DNA of 64,000 nt from Bog-159 sp963843255 (GTDB taxonomy: Bacteria; Acidobacteriota; Terriglobia; Bryobacterales; Bryobacteraceae). Each line of letters opens with the position of its first letter. Positions within the stretch are counted from its first letter, which is position 1. Positions 36,220-43,292 of this stretch are shown piece by piece. Position numbers and translations under genes: made by a program. Below the pieces are notes generated by a model. That model was not told the DNA's origin. It was given only the letters and a program-made list of their open reading frames with translations, and searched no databases. The DNA lies in contig CAWJJQ010000010.1 of NCBI GenBank assembly GCA_963843255.1, positions 124,001 to 188,000 on the forward strand, written 5' to 3'.

Positions 36220-36669
36220 CTACTTGCGGCCCTTGGTCTTAGCTGGCGCTTTCGCCGTGCTCTTGGCCGCAGCCTTGGCAGGAGTCTTGGCTGCCGCCTT
36301 CGCCGCTTTCTTAGGTGCCTCCTCGGCGGCCTCCTCGGGCGCGATCTCCTCCGGCGCGATCTCCTCCGGCTCTATCTCCTCGGCAACTATCTCCTCCGCC
36401 GTAACTTCCACCTCAAGGTCGGATTCCACCGGATCGGCCGTAGCTCCGGGCGCCACCTTGGCCAGCACTTGGTTGAACAACGCCGCCTTACGCGCGTCCA
36501 CCTTGGGGGGCGGTGCCTGCTCATGCCGGTAGTCGTGATCGTTGTGGCATGTCCGGCAGCGAACCTTGGCCGGCTCGGCATTCACCATCGACACCACCGC
36601 GTGGTTCATGATCCGCTTACACTTCACGCAATAGTCGTCGATGATGTCGCCTAATCGAATTTCCCACAT
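36220..36669 (-). CDS. Zinc-ribbon protein with histone-H1-like Lys/Ala tail
   Basis: 149 residues. N-terminal zinc ribbon with two CXXC pairs (CVKCKR and CRTCHNDH), about 21 residues apart. The middle is acidic (EEIEPEEIAPEEIAPEEA). The C-terminus is a repeating Lys/Ala/Pro tail (PKKAAKAAAKTPAKAAAK) like histone H1. It probably binds nucleic acid through the tail; function unknown. It sits 11 bp behind the next gene (36681), on the same strand, as a conserved pair. Confidence 0.65.
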   Translation of the reverse strand: MWEIRLGDIIDDYCVKCKRIMNHAVVSMVNAEPAKVRCRTCHNDHDYRHEQAPPPKVDARKAALFNQVLAKVAPGATADPVESDLEVEVTAEEIVAEEIEPEEIAPEEIAPEEAAEEAPKKAAKAAAKTPAKAAAKSTAKAPAKTKGRK

Positions 36670-36680
36670 ACGGTCTCCCT

Positions 36681-37004
36681 TTAAACTTGCGCGGTCTCGA
36701 CGGCCTGCTCGCCCCCAGCCTGCGGCGCGATCTTCGCTTCCGGAATCACCCAGTTCGCTGACTCAAAGCCCACGTACTTACAAATACGCAGCATGCCGTT
36801 CTCGCCTTCCAGCAGGTCGCCCACCTCGAGCGGCCTCTCCGATTCGCGTAAACGGCTCCACGCATCGTACTCGCTGCCTGCTTCGATTTCGACGTCCGGC
36901 TCATAATCCCGGGCTTTGACGCCGGCTTCTCCGGCCACATGCGGGGCCCAGCGGAACTGCTGGCGCGGTACTTCCTTCATCCGGTAAACCCGATACCTCG
37001 GCAT
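36681..37004 (-). CDS. Conserved hypothetical protein, 107 aa
   Basis: Soluble protein beginning MPRYRVYRMKEVPRQQFRWA and with DAWSRLRESERPLEVGDLLE and LRICKYVGFESANWVIPEA in the second half. No Cys cluster or membrane segment. It is probably cotranscribed with the zinc-ribbon/Lys-Ala-tail gene. I do not recognise the family. Confidence 0.65.
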   Translation of the reverse strand: MPRYRVYRMKEVPRQQFRWAPHVAGEAGVKARDYEPDVEIEAGSEYDAWSRLRESERPLEVGDLLEGENGMLRICKYVGFESANWVIPEAKIAPQAGGEQAVETAQV

Positions 37005-37018
37005 ATGAATAGTTTATT

Positions 37019-37792
37019 TTAAACGAAACGCCCCGCCATGGCGGCAAACTGCGGACTATTAATCAGCGCCTCACCGTCTGCCTCCCCGCGCGCGATCCAG
37101 CGGCGGATGGTTTCCGGATCCCACGAGATGGCATCGTGCAGCGTGCCCATCACCCGCTCCGGGCCAAGCCGCAGCACCTCTACGCCGGTGGCTTCCGGCT
37201 CGCGCGGCGCCAGCAGCCGCACCATCCGCACACCGGCGCGCAGCACGTTCAAAGGCATGCTGGGCAGTACGTTGACGGCGATGGCATGGTCCACGCCGAA
37301 CCGCGCCGCCGCCCACACCGGCATAATGTTGAGCAGCCCGCCATCGCAGTAAAGCTGCCCGTCGATGCGCATGGGCGGATATGCGGCGGGAATGGCGCAC
37401 GACGCCGCGATGTGCCGCCATGTGATGTGCGGCGTCTCGACCAGTTCGACGCGCAACTGCGGCAACCGCGTAAGTGCCACCACAAACGGAATCCGTGGCG
37501 TGTAAGTGGTAGTAAGTTCCCGGACCACTTCCCGCAGCGGCTCCGGATCGAAAAACGCATGCCACGGCCGCCAGTGCGCGCGCCTCTGCATGAGCGTGGC
37601 GCATCGCGGATCGAGCCACGTGGCGCCCAGTTCCGCGCCCGAGATGCCGCCGGCAATGGCCCAGCCGTTGATGGATCCAACCGAGCAGCCGATCACCACG
37701 TCCGGCCGGAAGACCGGCTCGAGAGCCTTCCAAACGCCCGCCTGGTAGGCGCCGAACATGCCCCCCGCCGACAAAACCAGCGCCGTTTTCAC
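37019..37792 (-). CDS. Patatin-like phospholipase
   Basis: 257-residue serine lipid hydrolase of the bacterial patatin type (RssA/NTE-like). It has the oxyanion-hole stretch LSAGGMFGAYQAGVW, nucleophile GCSVGS (G-x-S-x-G) and catalytic Asp in YCDGGLLN (DGG). No signal peptide or transmembrane segment and no sensor domain. It lies on the same strand as, and 206 bp downstream of, the csm operon. In cyclic-oligonucleotide defence systems a patatin can be an effector, so a functional link to Csm1 is conceivable but not shown; it may equally be a housekeeping lipase. Confidence 0.85.
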   Translation of the reverse strand: MKTALVLSAGGMFGAYQAGVWKALEPVFRPDVVIGCSVGSINGWAIAGGISGAELGATWLDPRCATLMQRRAHWRPWHAFFDPEPLREVVRELTTTYTPRIPFVVALTRLPQLRVELVETPHITWRHIAASCAIPAAYPPMRIDGQLYCDGGLLNIMPVWAAARFGVDHAIAVNVLPSMPLNVLRAGVRMVRLLAPREPEATGVEVLRLGPERVMGTLHDAISWDPETIRRWIARGEADGEALINSPQFAAMAGRFV

Positions 37793-37827
37793 ACTTTCAT
37801 CCTACCTGAGCGGGATACAATTCGATA

Positions 37828-37977
37828 ATGTCCAATCCGCTCGACGAGCTATCGGATTTCCTTCCTGAGGGTGAGGAGGTCATCGACGCGGAAACGGCGG
37901 CCAAGCTCGATTCGGCTCTCGCCGAACTGGGAGATGATGTCCCTCTGGAAGAAGTCCGCCGCGTTATGGGGACGTGA
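37828..37977 (+). CDS. Small acidic 49-residue protein
   Basis: ATG to TGA encodes a short, Asp/Glu-rich protein starting MSNPLDELSDFLPEGEEVID and ending LEEVRRVMGT. It resembles the acidic tail of small antitoxins, but no toxin follows. There is no ribosome site; TACAAT (37816-37821) lies six bases before ATG, as for a leaderless transcript. It lies between patatin and the end of csm5, on the opposite strand to both. Could be an orphan antitoxin remnant. Confidence 0.45.
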   Translation: MSNPLDELSDFLPEGEEVIDAETAAKLDSALAELGDDVPLEEVRRVMGT

Positions 37978-37998
37978 CACGCGTGCAGCTGCTGTCGT

Positions 37999-39144
37999 TT
38001 ACGCCACTTCCAACAGCGCCCAACCCGGCAGTGACGCCGGCTTATTGTTCAAAAAAACAATCCGCCGCGTCTTCGGAAACGGCAGATTCGAGCTGAGCGC
38101 CCTGCTATACAGCGCGACTTTCTGCAAGATCTGCCGGTAAGTAGCATCGCCCGTATCCAGCCACGCGCTCTTGCTCAACAATCCGCCGCCCCAGCCGATC
38201 GACACCAGGCACTGTCCCGCCTGGCGCGCTTCCGCCAGCCGCGTCTCCAGTTCGTCGATCTGCCGCCCGAGCAGGTCCAGGCCCGTCCACGCGGCGTATT
38301 GCTTGTGCGTCGCCAGCAGCTTCGCCGCATAATCGTTGGCCGCTTCGAAGATGCGCCCGCGATCGAACGATTCCTGCCAGCGCACCGCGCGCCGGATCTC
38401 CGGCTGCGTGAAGAAAGTCTTCTCCTGCCAGTTGCCTTCAAAAGTGAAACCCGGAGGCGCCATCTCCGCGAACACCGGCGTGCTGTCGTCGGGACGCCCG
38501 CCATCCACCGCGCCGCGCGGGCTCTGCTTCCAACCCAGCGCATACGATCCGCCCCGCGGCTGCAAGGTCGAGACCCGCAGCAGGTACACTTTGAATCCGG
38601 CATGCGTCACGGTTGCCGAATCCGCCACGCTGATCAGCCGCATCCGGCTCGCGCCCGCGTTGCCGACCGCCTGTTCCTCGGCGCCTTCGGAGAGCCGCCG
38701 CGGCAGCCGGTCGCCCTGCGCCCGCGCCGCCACATCGTTCAACATGCCGCTTTTCCAGTTGGCGAACACCATCCCCGTGCGTAGCGCGCCTTTGATGGCC
38801 GTTCCCGGCAGATACGGCCCGGAAGCTCCCGTCGCAAACGTCGGGATGTGCAGGCTATCGCCGCTTGCCCGATTCCAATACGCCGAGTACGCCGCCGATT
38901 CGAAGGGAATGCGCCGTCCGGCGAAATTCTGCGCGAAGCCGCCCCACGACGCGAAATCCAGCTTATCGGCGCGCTTCAATTGTGCCAGGTAGCCGTCCAG
39001 CCGCGGGCCCTTGGCCAGCAGCCGGAAAATGCGCCACTGGTCGAGCACGTTCACCTGGTCCTTCCACACCATGTAGTCGATAGGCGACAGCCGGCGCCCG
39101 TCTCCCACCAGCAAAGGCGTCAGGCACGTGAGCCGGTATCTCAT
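37999..39144 (-). CDS. csm5: Csm5, type III-A CRISPR effector RAMP
   Basis: 381-residue RAMP protein, the cap subunit of the Csm complex that also helps crRNA maturation. It begins MRYRLTCLTPLLVGDGRRLS (Csm5-like start with L-T-P-h-h-h-G-D-G) and has GPYLPGTAIKGALRTGMVF, the glycine-rich/basic signature, at about residue 135-150, and a C-terminal IGWGGGLLSKSAW loop. The start at 39144 overlaps csm4's stop. Length is normal for Csm5. Last gene of the operon. Confidence 0.85.
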   Translation of the reverse strand: MRYRLTCLTPLLVGDGRRLSPIDYMVWKDQVNVLDQWRIFRLLAKGPRLDGYLAQLKRADKLDFASWGGFAQNFAGRRIPFESAAYSAYWNRASGDSLHIPTFATGASGPYLPGTAIKGALRTGMVFANWKSGMLNDVAARAQGDRLPRRLSEGAEEQAVGNAGASRMRLISVADSATVTHAGFKVYLLRVSTLQPRGGSYALGWKQSPRGAVDGGRPDDSTPVFAEMAPPGFTFEGNWQEKTFFTQPEIRRAVRWQESFDRGRIFEAANDYAAKLLATHKQYAAWTGLDLLGRQIDELETRLAEARQAGQCLVSIGWGGGLLSKSAWLDTGDATYRQILQKVALYSRALSSNLPFPKTRRIVFLNNKPASLPGWALLEVA

Positions 39145-40424
39145 GCGTTCCCCTGTCCCGGCAACGGGATCGATAAAGCAAAGCCGGCCCGGAATACGGG
39201 ATGCGCGAATCCATCGGGCGCCACATCCGGCGCCGCGCCGCGTATGCCGTCGTTCGCCACCAGCACCGATCCCTCCGTCACCATCTGCAACTGCTTCTTG
39301 GCCTCGCCAAATCCCGCCGGGCTCTGGATGCGCCCGCCGCGCGTCACCACCGTATAATTGCCGCGCGCCCAATCGACCGTATCCGAGGGACCCGGAGCGA
39401 AAAGAGAAAGCAGCCAGTAAGCCGAAGAACCAACCTTGGTCTCGGCGGCAACAGGAACTTCCGCCGGCTGCGCAACATTCTCGGAATGAGCGGTTATCTC
39501 GCCCGCAGGCTCAGCCGCAACCAAAGGAGTCTCGGCGTCGCCGTTTCCCGGCGTCTCCGCGTCGCCGTTTCCCGGCGTCCCCGCGTCCCCGTGTCCCCGC
39601 GTCTCCGTGTCTCCCACTCCCCGCGTCTCCGCGTCCCCGTGTCCCCGCGTCTCCGCGTCGCCGTTTCCCCGCGTCTCCGCGTCTCCCACTCCCCGCGTCT
39701 CCGCGGCAACCTCGGGCAAAATCATCCCCGGCAGCGTCCCTTCCACAAACTCCGGCTCCGCGCACCGGCCCCATCCGCGCGACCGTTCGCCGCCGAATCC
39801 GGAATCCGCCAGCAACCGCAATGCTCCCCGCACCGGTCCCGACCACTGCCCCACAGCCGCGTCATCCGTAAACGATACGATCGCCCACAACCCGGCATCC
39901 CGCCGGAATTGCACACACGCCGTGGCATGCCGCTCCACGGACCCCGTCAGGCGGTCCACCGCGCCATTCCAACGCGTCTGAATGCGGAAAGGTCCCGCCT
40001 GTCCCACCGGCACCAGGCATTCGCTCACGCCGTCCACCGTCCACTGGTCTTCCCGCACCGGCTGCCCGCCCAGCACGGCCGCCACCAGAGGTAACGGAAC
40101 GAATCGCGCGCTCTTCCACCGCACCTTCGCCGCACTCGACGCCGCGCCCGGCGCCAAAGGCCAGATATTGCGCGGCGGCACCACCAACCCGGTCTCGCCC
40201 ACGAACGGAAAGCAGGAGCTGAAGCGCACCGCCGGACCTTCCGCGTTGCGCGCCGTGGCATCCAGCCACTCCTCCCGCATCCCCAGCGTAGCCATGGCGG
40301 CCGTGACCGCGGCATACACGGAATCGCTGTGGTAGATCGGATCGATGCGATTCCGCGCACCCGAATCCGGTCCGGAACGCCACGCGCCCACCGGACGAAG
40401 TTTGACGATCAGTCCGGGATTCAT
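39141..40424 (-). CDS. csm4: Csm4, type III-A CRISPR effector RAMP with in-frame repeat insertion
   Basis: 427-residue RAMP that binds the crRNA 5' tag and Csm1. The N-terminal core fits Csm4: IVKLRPVGAWRSGPDSGARN, then DPIYHSDSVYAAVTAAM and FPFVGETGLVVPPRN; GGERSRGWGRCAEPEF is the Gly/Arg-rich RAMP loop near residue 215. Residues 241-300 are a tandem array of ETRGxGDA-type units encoded by the GTCTCCGCGTC minisatellite (39525-39704); then the protein resumes a normal C-terminal domain (SAYWLLSLFAPGPSDTVDWA). Csm4 is normally about 300 residues, so the insertion and a longer linker account for most of the excess. It overlaps csm3's stop and csm5's start. Confidence 0.85.
   Translation of the reverse strand: MNPGLIVKLRPVGAWRSGPDSGARNRIDPIYHSDSVYAAVTAAMATLGMREEWLDATARNAEGPAVRFSSCFPFVGETGLVVPPRNIWPLAPGAASSAAKVRWKSARFVPLPLVAAVLGGQPVREDQWTVDGVSECLVPVGQAGPFRIQTRWNGAVDRLTGSVERHATACVQFRRDAGLWAIVSFTDDAAVGQWSGPVRGALRLLADSGFGGERSRGWGRCAEPEFVEGTLPGMILPEVAAETRGVGDAETRGNGDAETRGHGDAETRGVGDTETRGHGDAGTPGNGDAETPGNGDAETPLVAAEPAGEITAHSENVAQPAEVPVAAETKVGSSAYWLLSLFAPGPSDTVDWARGNYTVVTRGGRIQSPAGFGEAKKQLQMVTEGSVLVANDGIRGAAPDVAPDGFAHPVFRAGFALSIPLPGQGNA
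39525..39704. repeat. In-frame minisatellite inside csm4
   Basis: About 180 bp of imperfect 12-18 bp units built from GTCTCCGCGTC, CCCCGTGTCCCCGC and CGTTTCCCCGCGTC words (+ strand). On the coding strand each unit reads ETRG(V/N/H)GDA. Related words occur between 22109 and 22231, so a mobile or slippage-prone element has entered csm4 and kept frame. Confidence 0.85.
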
Positions 40425-41260
40425 TACTCCTCGCGCAGGAACGAGAAGGCAGCCTCCTGAAAACCGGACTGCAGCGCAGCCAGATCCACCCCCGCGCCCA
40501 GATCCTTTTGCGCGGCGCCCGAGGCATAGTAATTCTTGCCGCGCCAGGTGAGCTTCAGGTTCGACAGCCGCACACGCCCGCTGCCGCGCGAGCCGCCGCC
40601 GCCCAGCGAATCGTCTTCCAGCATGCGCAGCCCTTCCAGCACGCGCGAAAACAACGGCGCATCTTCCTCGCACAACACATCCATCACCAGCCGGATGCGG
40701 AACCGCGCGCCCGCCGGCACCCGCTCCAAAGTCCGCGGATTGGCCTGCGAGGTGATGCGGTCGATGGCGTTCTCGCTCTTCACTTCGGTCAATTCATCGT
40801 CCAGGTTCTCGCGCATTTGCGCCGTGATGCTGTCCGGATCGAGCGGCGCGTCATACACTGCCAGCCGCGCCGGCGTGGCCTGCGAGCTTTCCAGCGTCTC
40901 TCCCGCCACGCGATCCATGCGCCCTGGATTCCGCCCGAAAAGCAGGCAGATTTCATCGTCCGGCCGGTCGCTTTGGTGGATCCGCACTTCCTGCCCTTTG
41001 CGCCTGGATAGATAGACCAGCTCCGTGGGCACCGCCAGCCCGGAAGATTGTTCCAGCAAGGATCGCAGCTTGCCGCGCAGGGAGCTGCCCGGCACGTAGG
41101 GGCGCCCGAAAGCATCCTTCACCACCGGATTGTCCGACCCGCCGATCTCCAGCGAGCCCTTGCCGGCGCCTACGTGGAGCCCGGTCTCGCAATGCAGCTC
41201 GCCTTCCAGGATCAACTTCCCTAAAAATTTCAACTCGGTTTGCGTCGTATGCGCGCTCAT
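40424..41260 (-). CDS. csm3: Csm3, type III-A CRISPR effector RAMP, target-RNA nuclease subunit
   Basis: 278-residue Cas7-group RAMP that forms the backbone and cuts target RNA at 6-nt intervals. The catalytic Asp is present at residue 43 (GSDNPVVKD; corresponds to D33 of the streptococcal protein). GSSLRGKLRSLLEQ (59-72) and LGGGGSRGSGRVRLSNL are further family motifs; SENAIDRITSQANPRTLERV matches the conserved NxIDRxTxxAxPR block. So RNA cleavage should be intact. It starts seven bases behind csm2 and ends inside the csm4 start. Confidence 0.92.
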   Translation of the reverse strand: MSAHTTQTELKFLGKLILEGELHCETGLHVGAGKGSLEIGGSDNPVVKDAFGRPYVPGSSLRGKLRSLLEQSSGLAVPTELVYLSRRKGQEVRIHQSDRPDDEICLLFGRNPGRMDRVAGETLESSQATPARLAVYDAPLDPDSITAQMRENLDDELTEVKSENAIDRITSQANPRTLERVPAGARFRIRLVMDVLCEEDAPLFSRVLEGLRMLEDDSLGGGGSRGSGRVRLSNLKLTWRGKNYYASGAAQKDLGAGVDLAALQSGFQEAAFSFLREE

Positions 41261-41266
41261 GTTGTT

Positions 41267-41752
41267 TTACTCGTTGTAGGCCACGATGGCCTCGAATAGG
41301 TCCCGAAAACGTTCGTAGCCGCGGGCATCGTTCTTGCGCGTTACCTGCAACAGCAGCTTCTCCAGTTGGTCGAGGCTGCGCAGGCCGTGCCGCGCGATGG
41401 TATAAGCCAGCCGCGCGCGCAGCATGACAAATTCGTGCTGACGCTCGCTCTCCGGCGCCCGCACCGCCCGCCGCACGGCGCTGTACAGCCGCCGCAACTG
41501 GCTCTTGGTGCCGGAATCCATGTCGCGCATGCGGCTGACGATCCCGTGCGCCTGGTTATCCAGGTACAGGCTGTCCGCCATCAGCTTCTCCAGCTCGATC
41601 TCCGGCGGACCCTCCGGCCGTCCGCGGTCGCCCCGGTCCCCGCGCCGGTCGTCCCGCCGGTCGCCGCGATCCGGGCCGCGCCCGCCTTCGCCCGGTCCGC
41701 GCCCGCCTTCGCGCGGAGGACGGTTTTCCCTTCTCTGTTCCTGTTCTGGCAT
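41267..41752 (-). CDS. csm2: Csm2, type III-A small subunit, with Arg/Gly/Asp-rich N-terminus
   Basis: 161 residues. The C-terminal ~100 residues fit Csm2: LRRLYSAVRRAVRAPESERQ, then LRARLAYTIARHGLRSLDQL and FRDLFEAIVAYNE. Residues 1-55 are an added low-complexity stretch of RGD/RRD/GGRGP units. Csm2 forms the inner filament of the complex. It starts four bases behind csm1's stop. Confidence 0.85.
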   Translation of the reverse strand: MPEQEQRRENRPPREGGRGPGEGGRGPDRGDRRDDRRGDRGDRGRPEGPPEIELEKLMADSLYLDNQAHGIVSRMRDMDSGTKSQLRRLYSAVRRAVRAPESERQHEFVMLRARLAYTIARHGLRSLDQLEKLLLQVTRKNDARGYERFRDLFEAIVAYNE

Positions 41753-41756
41753 CTCG

Positions 41757-43220
41757 CTAAACCTCAGTCGTCAATCTGGCCCACTCCAGGGCTACCAGCC
41801 CGGCCGGCCGCAATTTAACTTCGGCCGACTTCCGCCCCACGATCTCGTTGATCAAATGCGTCCGCAATTTCTGAAACTCGCGGTCGCGCGTGCCGCTCAA
41901 AATCCGCGTCAGCCGCCGCTGAAAGCGCCACGTGCGCGTCGGGCTCACCACCTCCGCCCCATCCCCGTACGCCTGCCGCTGGTAGAATCCGCGCAGCTCC
42001 GTCAAAAACTGGCGCGACAGCCGGTAGTCGGCCGTCAGCTTCACCACCGTCTCTTTCAGTTCCGCCGCATCGTTCAGTTGTTTCCACTCCAGGATGCGGC
42101 CCAGCAGGTAGATGCAATCCTTATCCGCCGCTTTCGCCAGTTCCAGGTTGCGCCCGGCATCTTCGTAAACCGCCGAAATCGGATAGTGCATCTCCGGCGC
42201 CAGCGCCACCGCCATGGTGATGGTCTTGCCCTCCGGCCCCGGAAAGTCCTTCAGATTTTCTTCCGTAAACCGGTGGAACAGCCGCTGTACTTCGCGCGCC
42301 AGCATCAGCAGCGCATCCCAGCTTCCATACACCGCGAAATCGTCGCCGCCCGAATACAGAATCGTGACCTTGCGCCAGAACTCCGGCATCGAGCACAGCA
42401 CTTCCAGCTCGCCCGCGAAAAATTGCTTGTACAGCACCGAAAGCTGTACGTGCTCCTCGATGCTGGTCAGCCGCCGCAGCCTCACCCCGAAGCTGTCCAC
42501 GTCGCCGCGCAGCACGCCCCACAGCGACCGCCCTTGTGCCCGTCGCGCCAGGGTAGCCACGGTGGCCGCGCTGCGCCCGTCCTCGCTGGGAGCCGCGTGC
42601 CGCGCTAGCGTGATCCCTTCGAGCGACAGGTTCGTGGTCAACGTCCAGGTATGTTTGCCGGTCCCCGGATGCACCATCGCGGGCGTCTCCGGCGACCATC
42701 CGATCGACGCGGCTTCCCGCACGCTCAGCCCCAGCTCTTTCGAAAAATAGGCGTCCACATCCACCGGCGCCGCCGCCACGAATGGCTGGAATGCCGCCGC
42801 TCCGGTGATCGCCAGCGGCGTCGCGCGCTTGTGCTGCAATTCCTCCGTGAGCCGCTTGCGCACCACGCTCCAGTCGCCCAGGTTCTCGGTGACGCTCCAC
42901 AGCAGCATCAGATGGCCGCCGCTCAGCACCCCGATCTCCCGCGCCGCGCCGGTCAGAAACTCCTCCGCGGCCCCGCGCGACTCACCCGGCAGCACCAGCA
43001 AAAACTGCCCGCCGCCGCTCGATCCCAGCAGCACCCGCGCCAGCCCGAATTCCGCCAGCAGCGCGCGCGGCAGCACTTCGGTCAGCAGCGTGATCCACTG
43101 CGAACGCCCCGCAAGCAGTTCCTCACCATTCGACCGCGGAGGCGCCGCTCCGCCCGGCCGGGATAGAAGAAACTCTTCAATGCCGAGGATTTTCCCTTGT
43201 AGCAGGATCTGTTCGGACAT
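41757..43220 (-). CDS. csm1: Csm1 (Cas10) lacking the HD nuclease domain
   Basis: 487-residue large subunit of the Csm complex. It begins directly in Palm1 (LLQGKILGIEEFLLS, then LAGRSQWITLLTEVLPRALL and SSGGGQFLLVLPG); the ~250-residue HD nuclease that usually precedes it is absent, and the Palm1 Asp is replaced (GKILG). Palm2 is intact: RGDVDSFG (238-245) and GGDD (291-294 in YSGGDDFAVYG), so synthesis of cyclic oligoadenylate is expected while HD-type DNA cutting is not. No zinc-finger Cys pairs are seen. Normal Csm1 is about 750-800 residues. First gene of the five-gene operon; the start follows GGATCTGTTCGGAC weakly. Confidence 0.88.
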   Translation of the reverse strand: MSEQILLQGKILGIEEFLLSRPGGAAPPRSNGEELLAGRSQWITLLTEVLPRALLAEFGLARVLLGSSGGGQFLLVLPGESRGAAEEFLTGAAREIGVLSGGHLMLLWSVTENLGDWSVVRKRLTEELQHKRATPLAITGAAAFQPFVAAAPVDVDAYFSKELGLSVREAASIGWSPETPAMVHPGTGKHTWTLTTNLSLEGITLARHAAPSEDGRSAATVATLARRAQGRSLWGVLRGDVDSFGVRLRRLTSIEEHVQLSVLYKQFFAGELEVLCSMPEFWRKVTILYSGGDDFAVYGSWDALLMLAREVQRLFHRFTEENLKDFPGPEGKTITMAVALAPEMHYPISAVYEDAGRNLELAKAADKDCIYLLGRILEWKQLNDAAELKETVVKLTADYRLSRQFLTELRGFYQRQAYGDGAEVVSPTRTWRFQRRLTRILSGTRDREFQKLRTHLINEIVGRKSAEVKLRPAGLVALEWARLTTEV

Positions 43221-43243
43221 CTATCAGAAAGGCCTTGAGAACT

Positions 43244-43262
43244 CACACTTTAACACAGTGTG
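43244..43262. promoter_or_regulatory. Inverted repeat before the csm operon
   Basis: CACACT-TTAACAC-AGTGTG lies 24-42 bases upstream of the csm1 start, within the 72-bp gap behind the alpha/beta hydrolase gene. It is a plausible operator or regulator site for the operon. It lies where a promoter for csm1 would sit, but I see no clear -35/-10. Confidence 0.4.
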
Positions 43263-43292
43263 GGGCGCACAACCGTTCGGGAAACTACCGTC

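Noticed and set aside
39525..39704. Possible CRISPR array next to csm genes
   Set aside because: Short irregular units without unique spacers, in frame inside csm4; a minisatellite.
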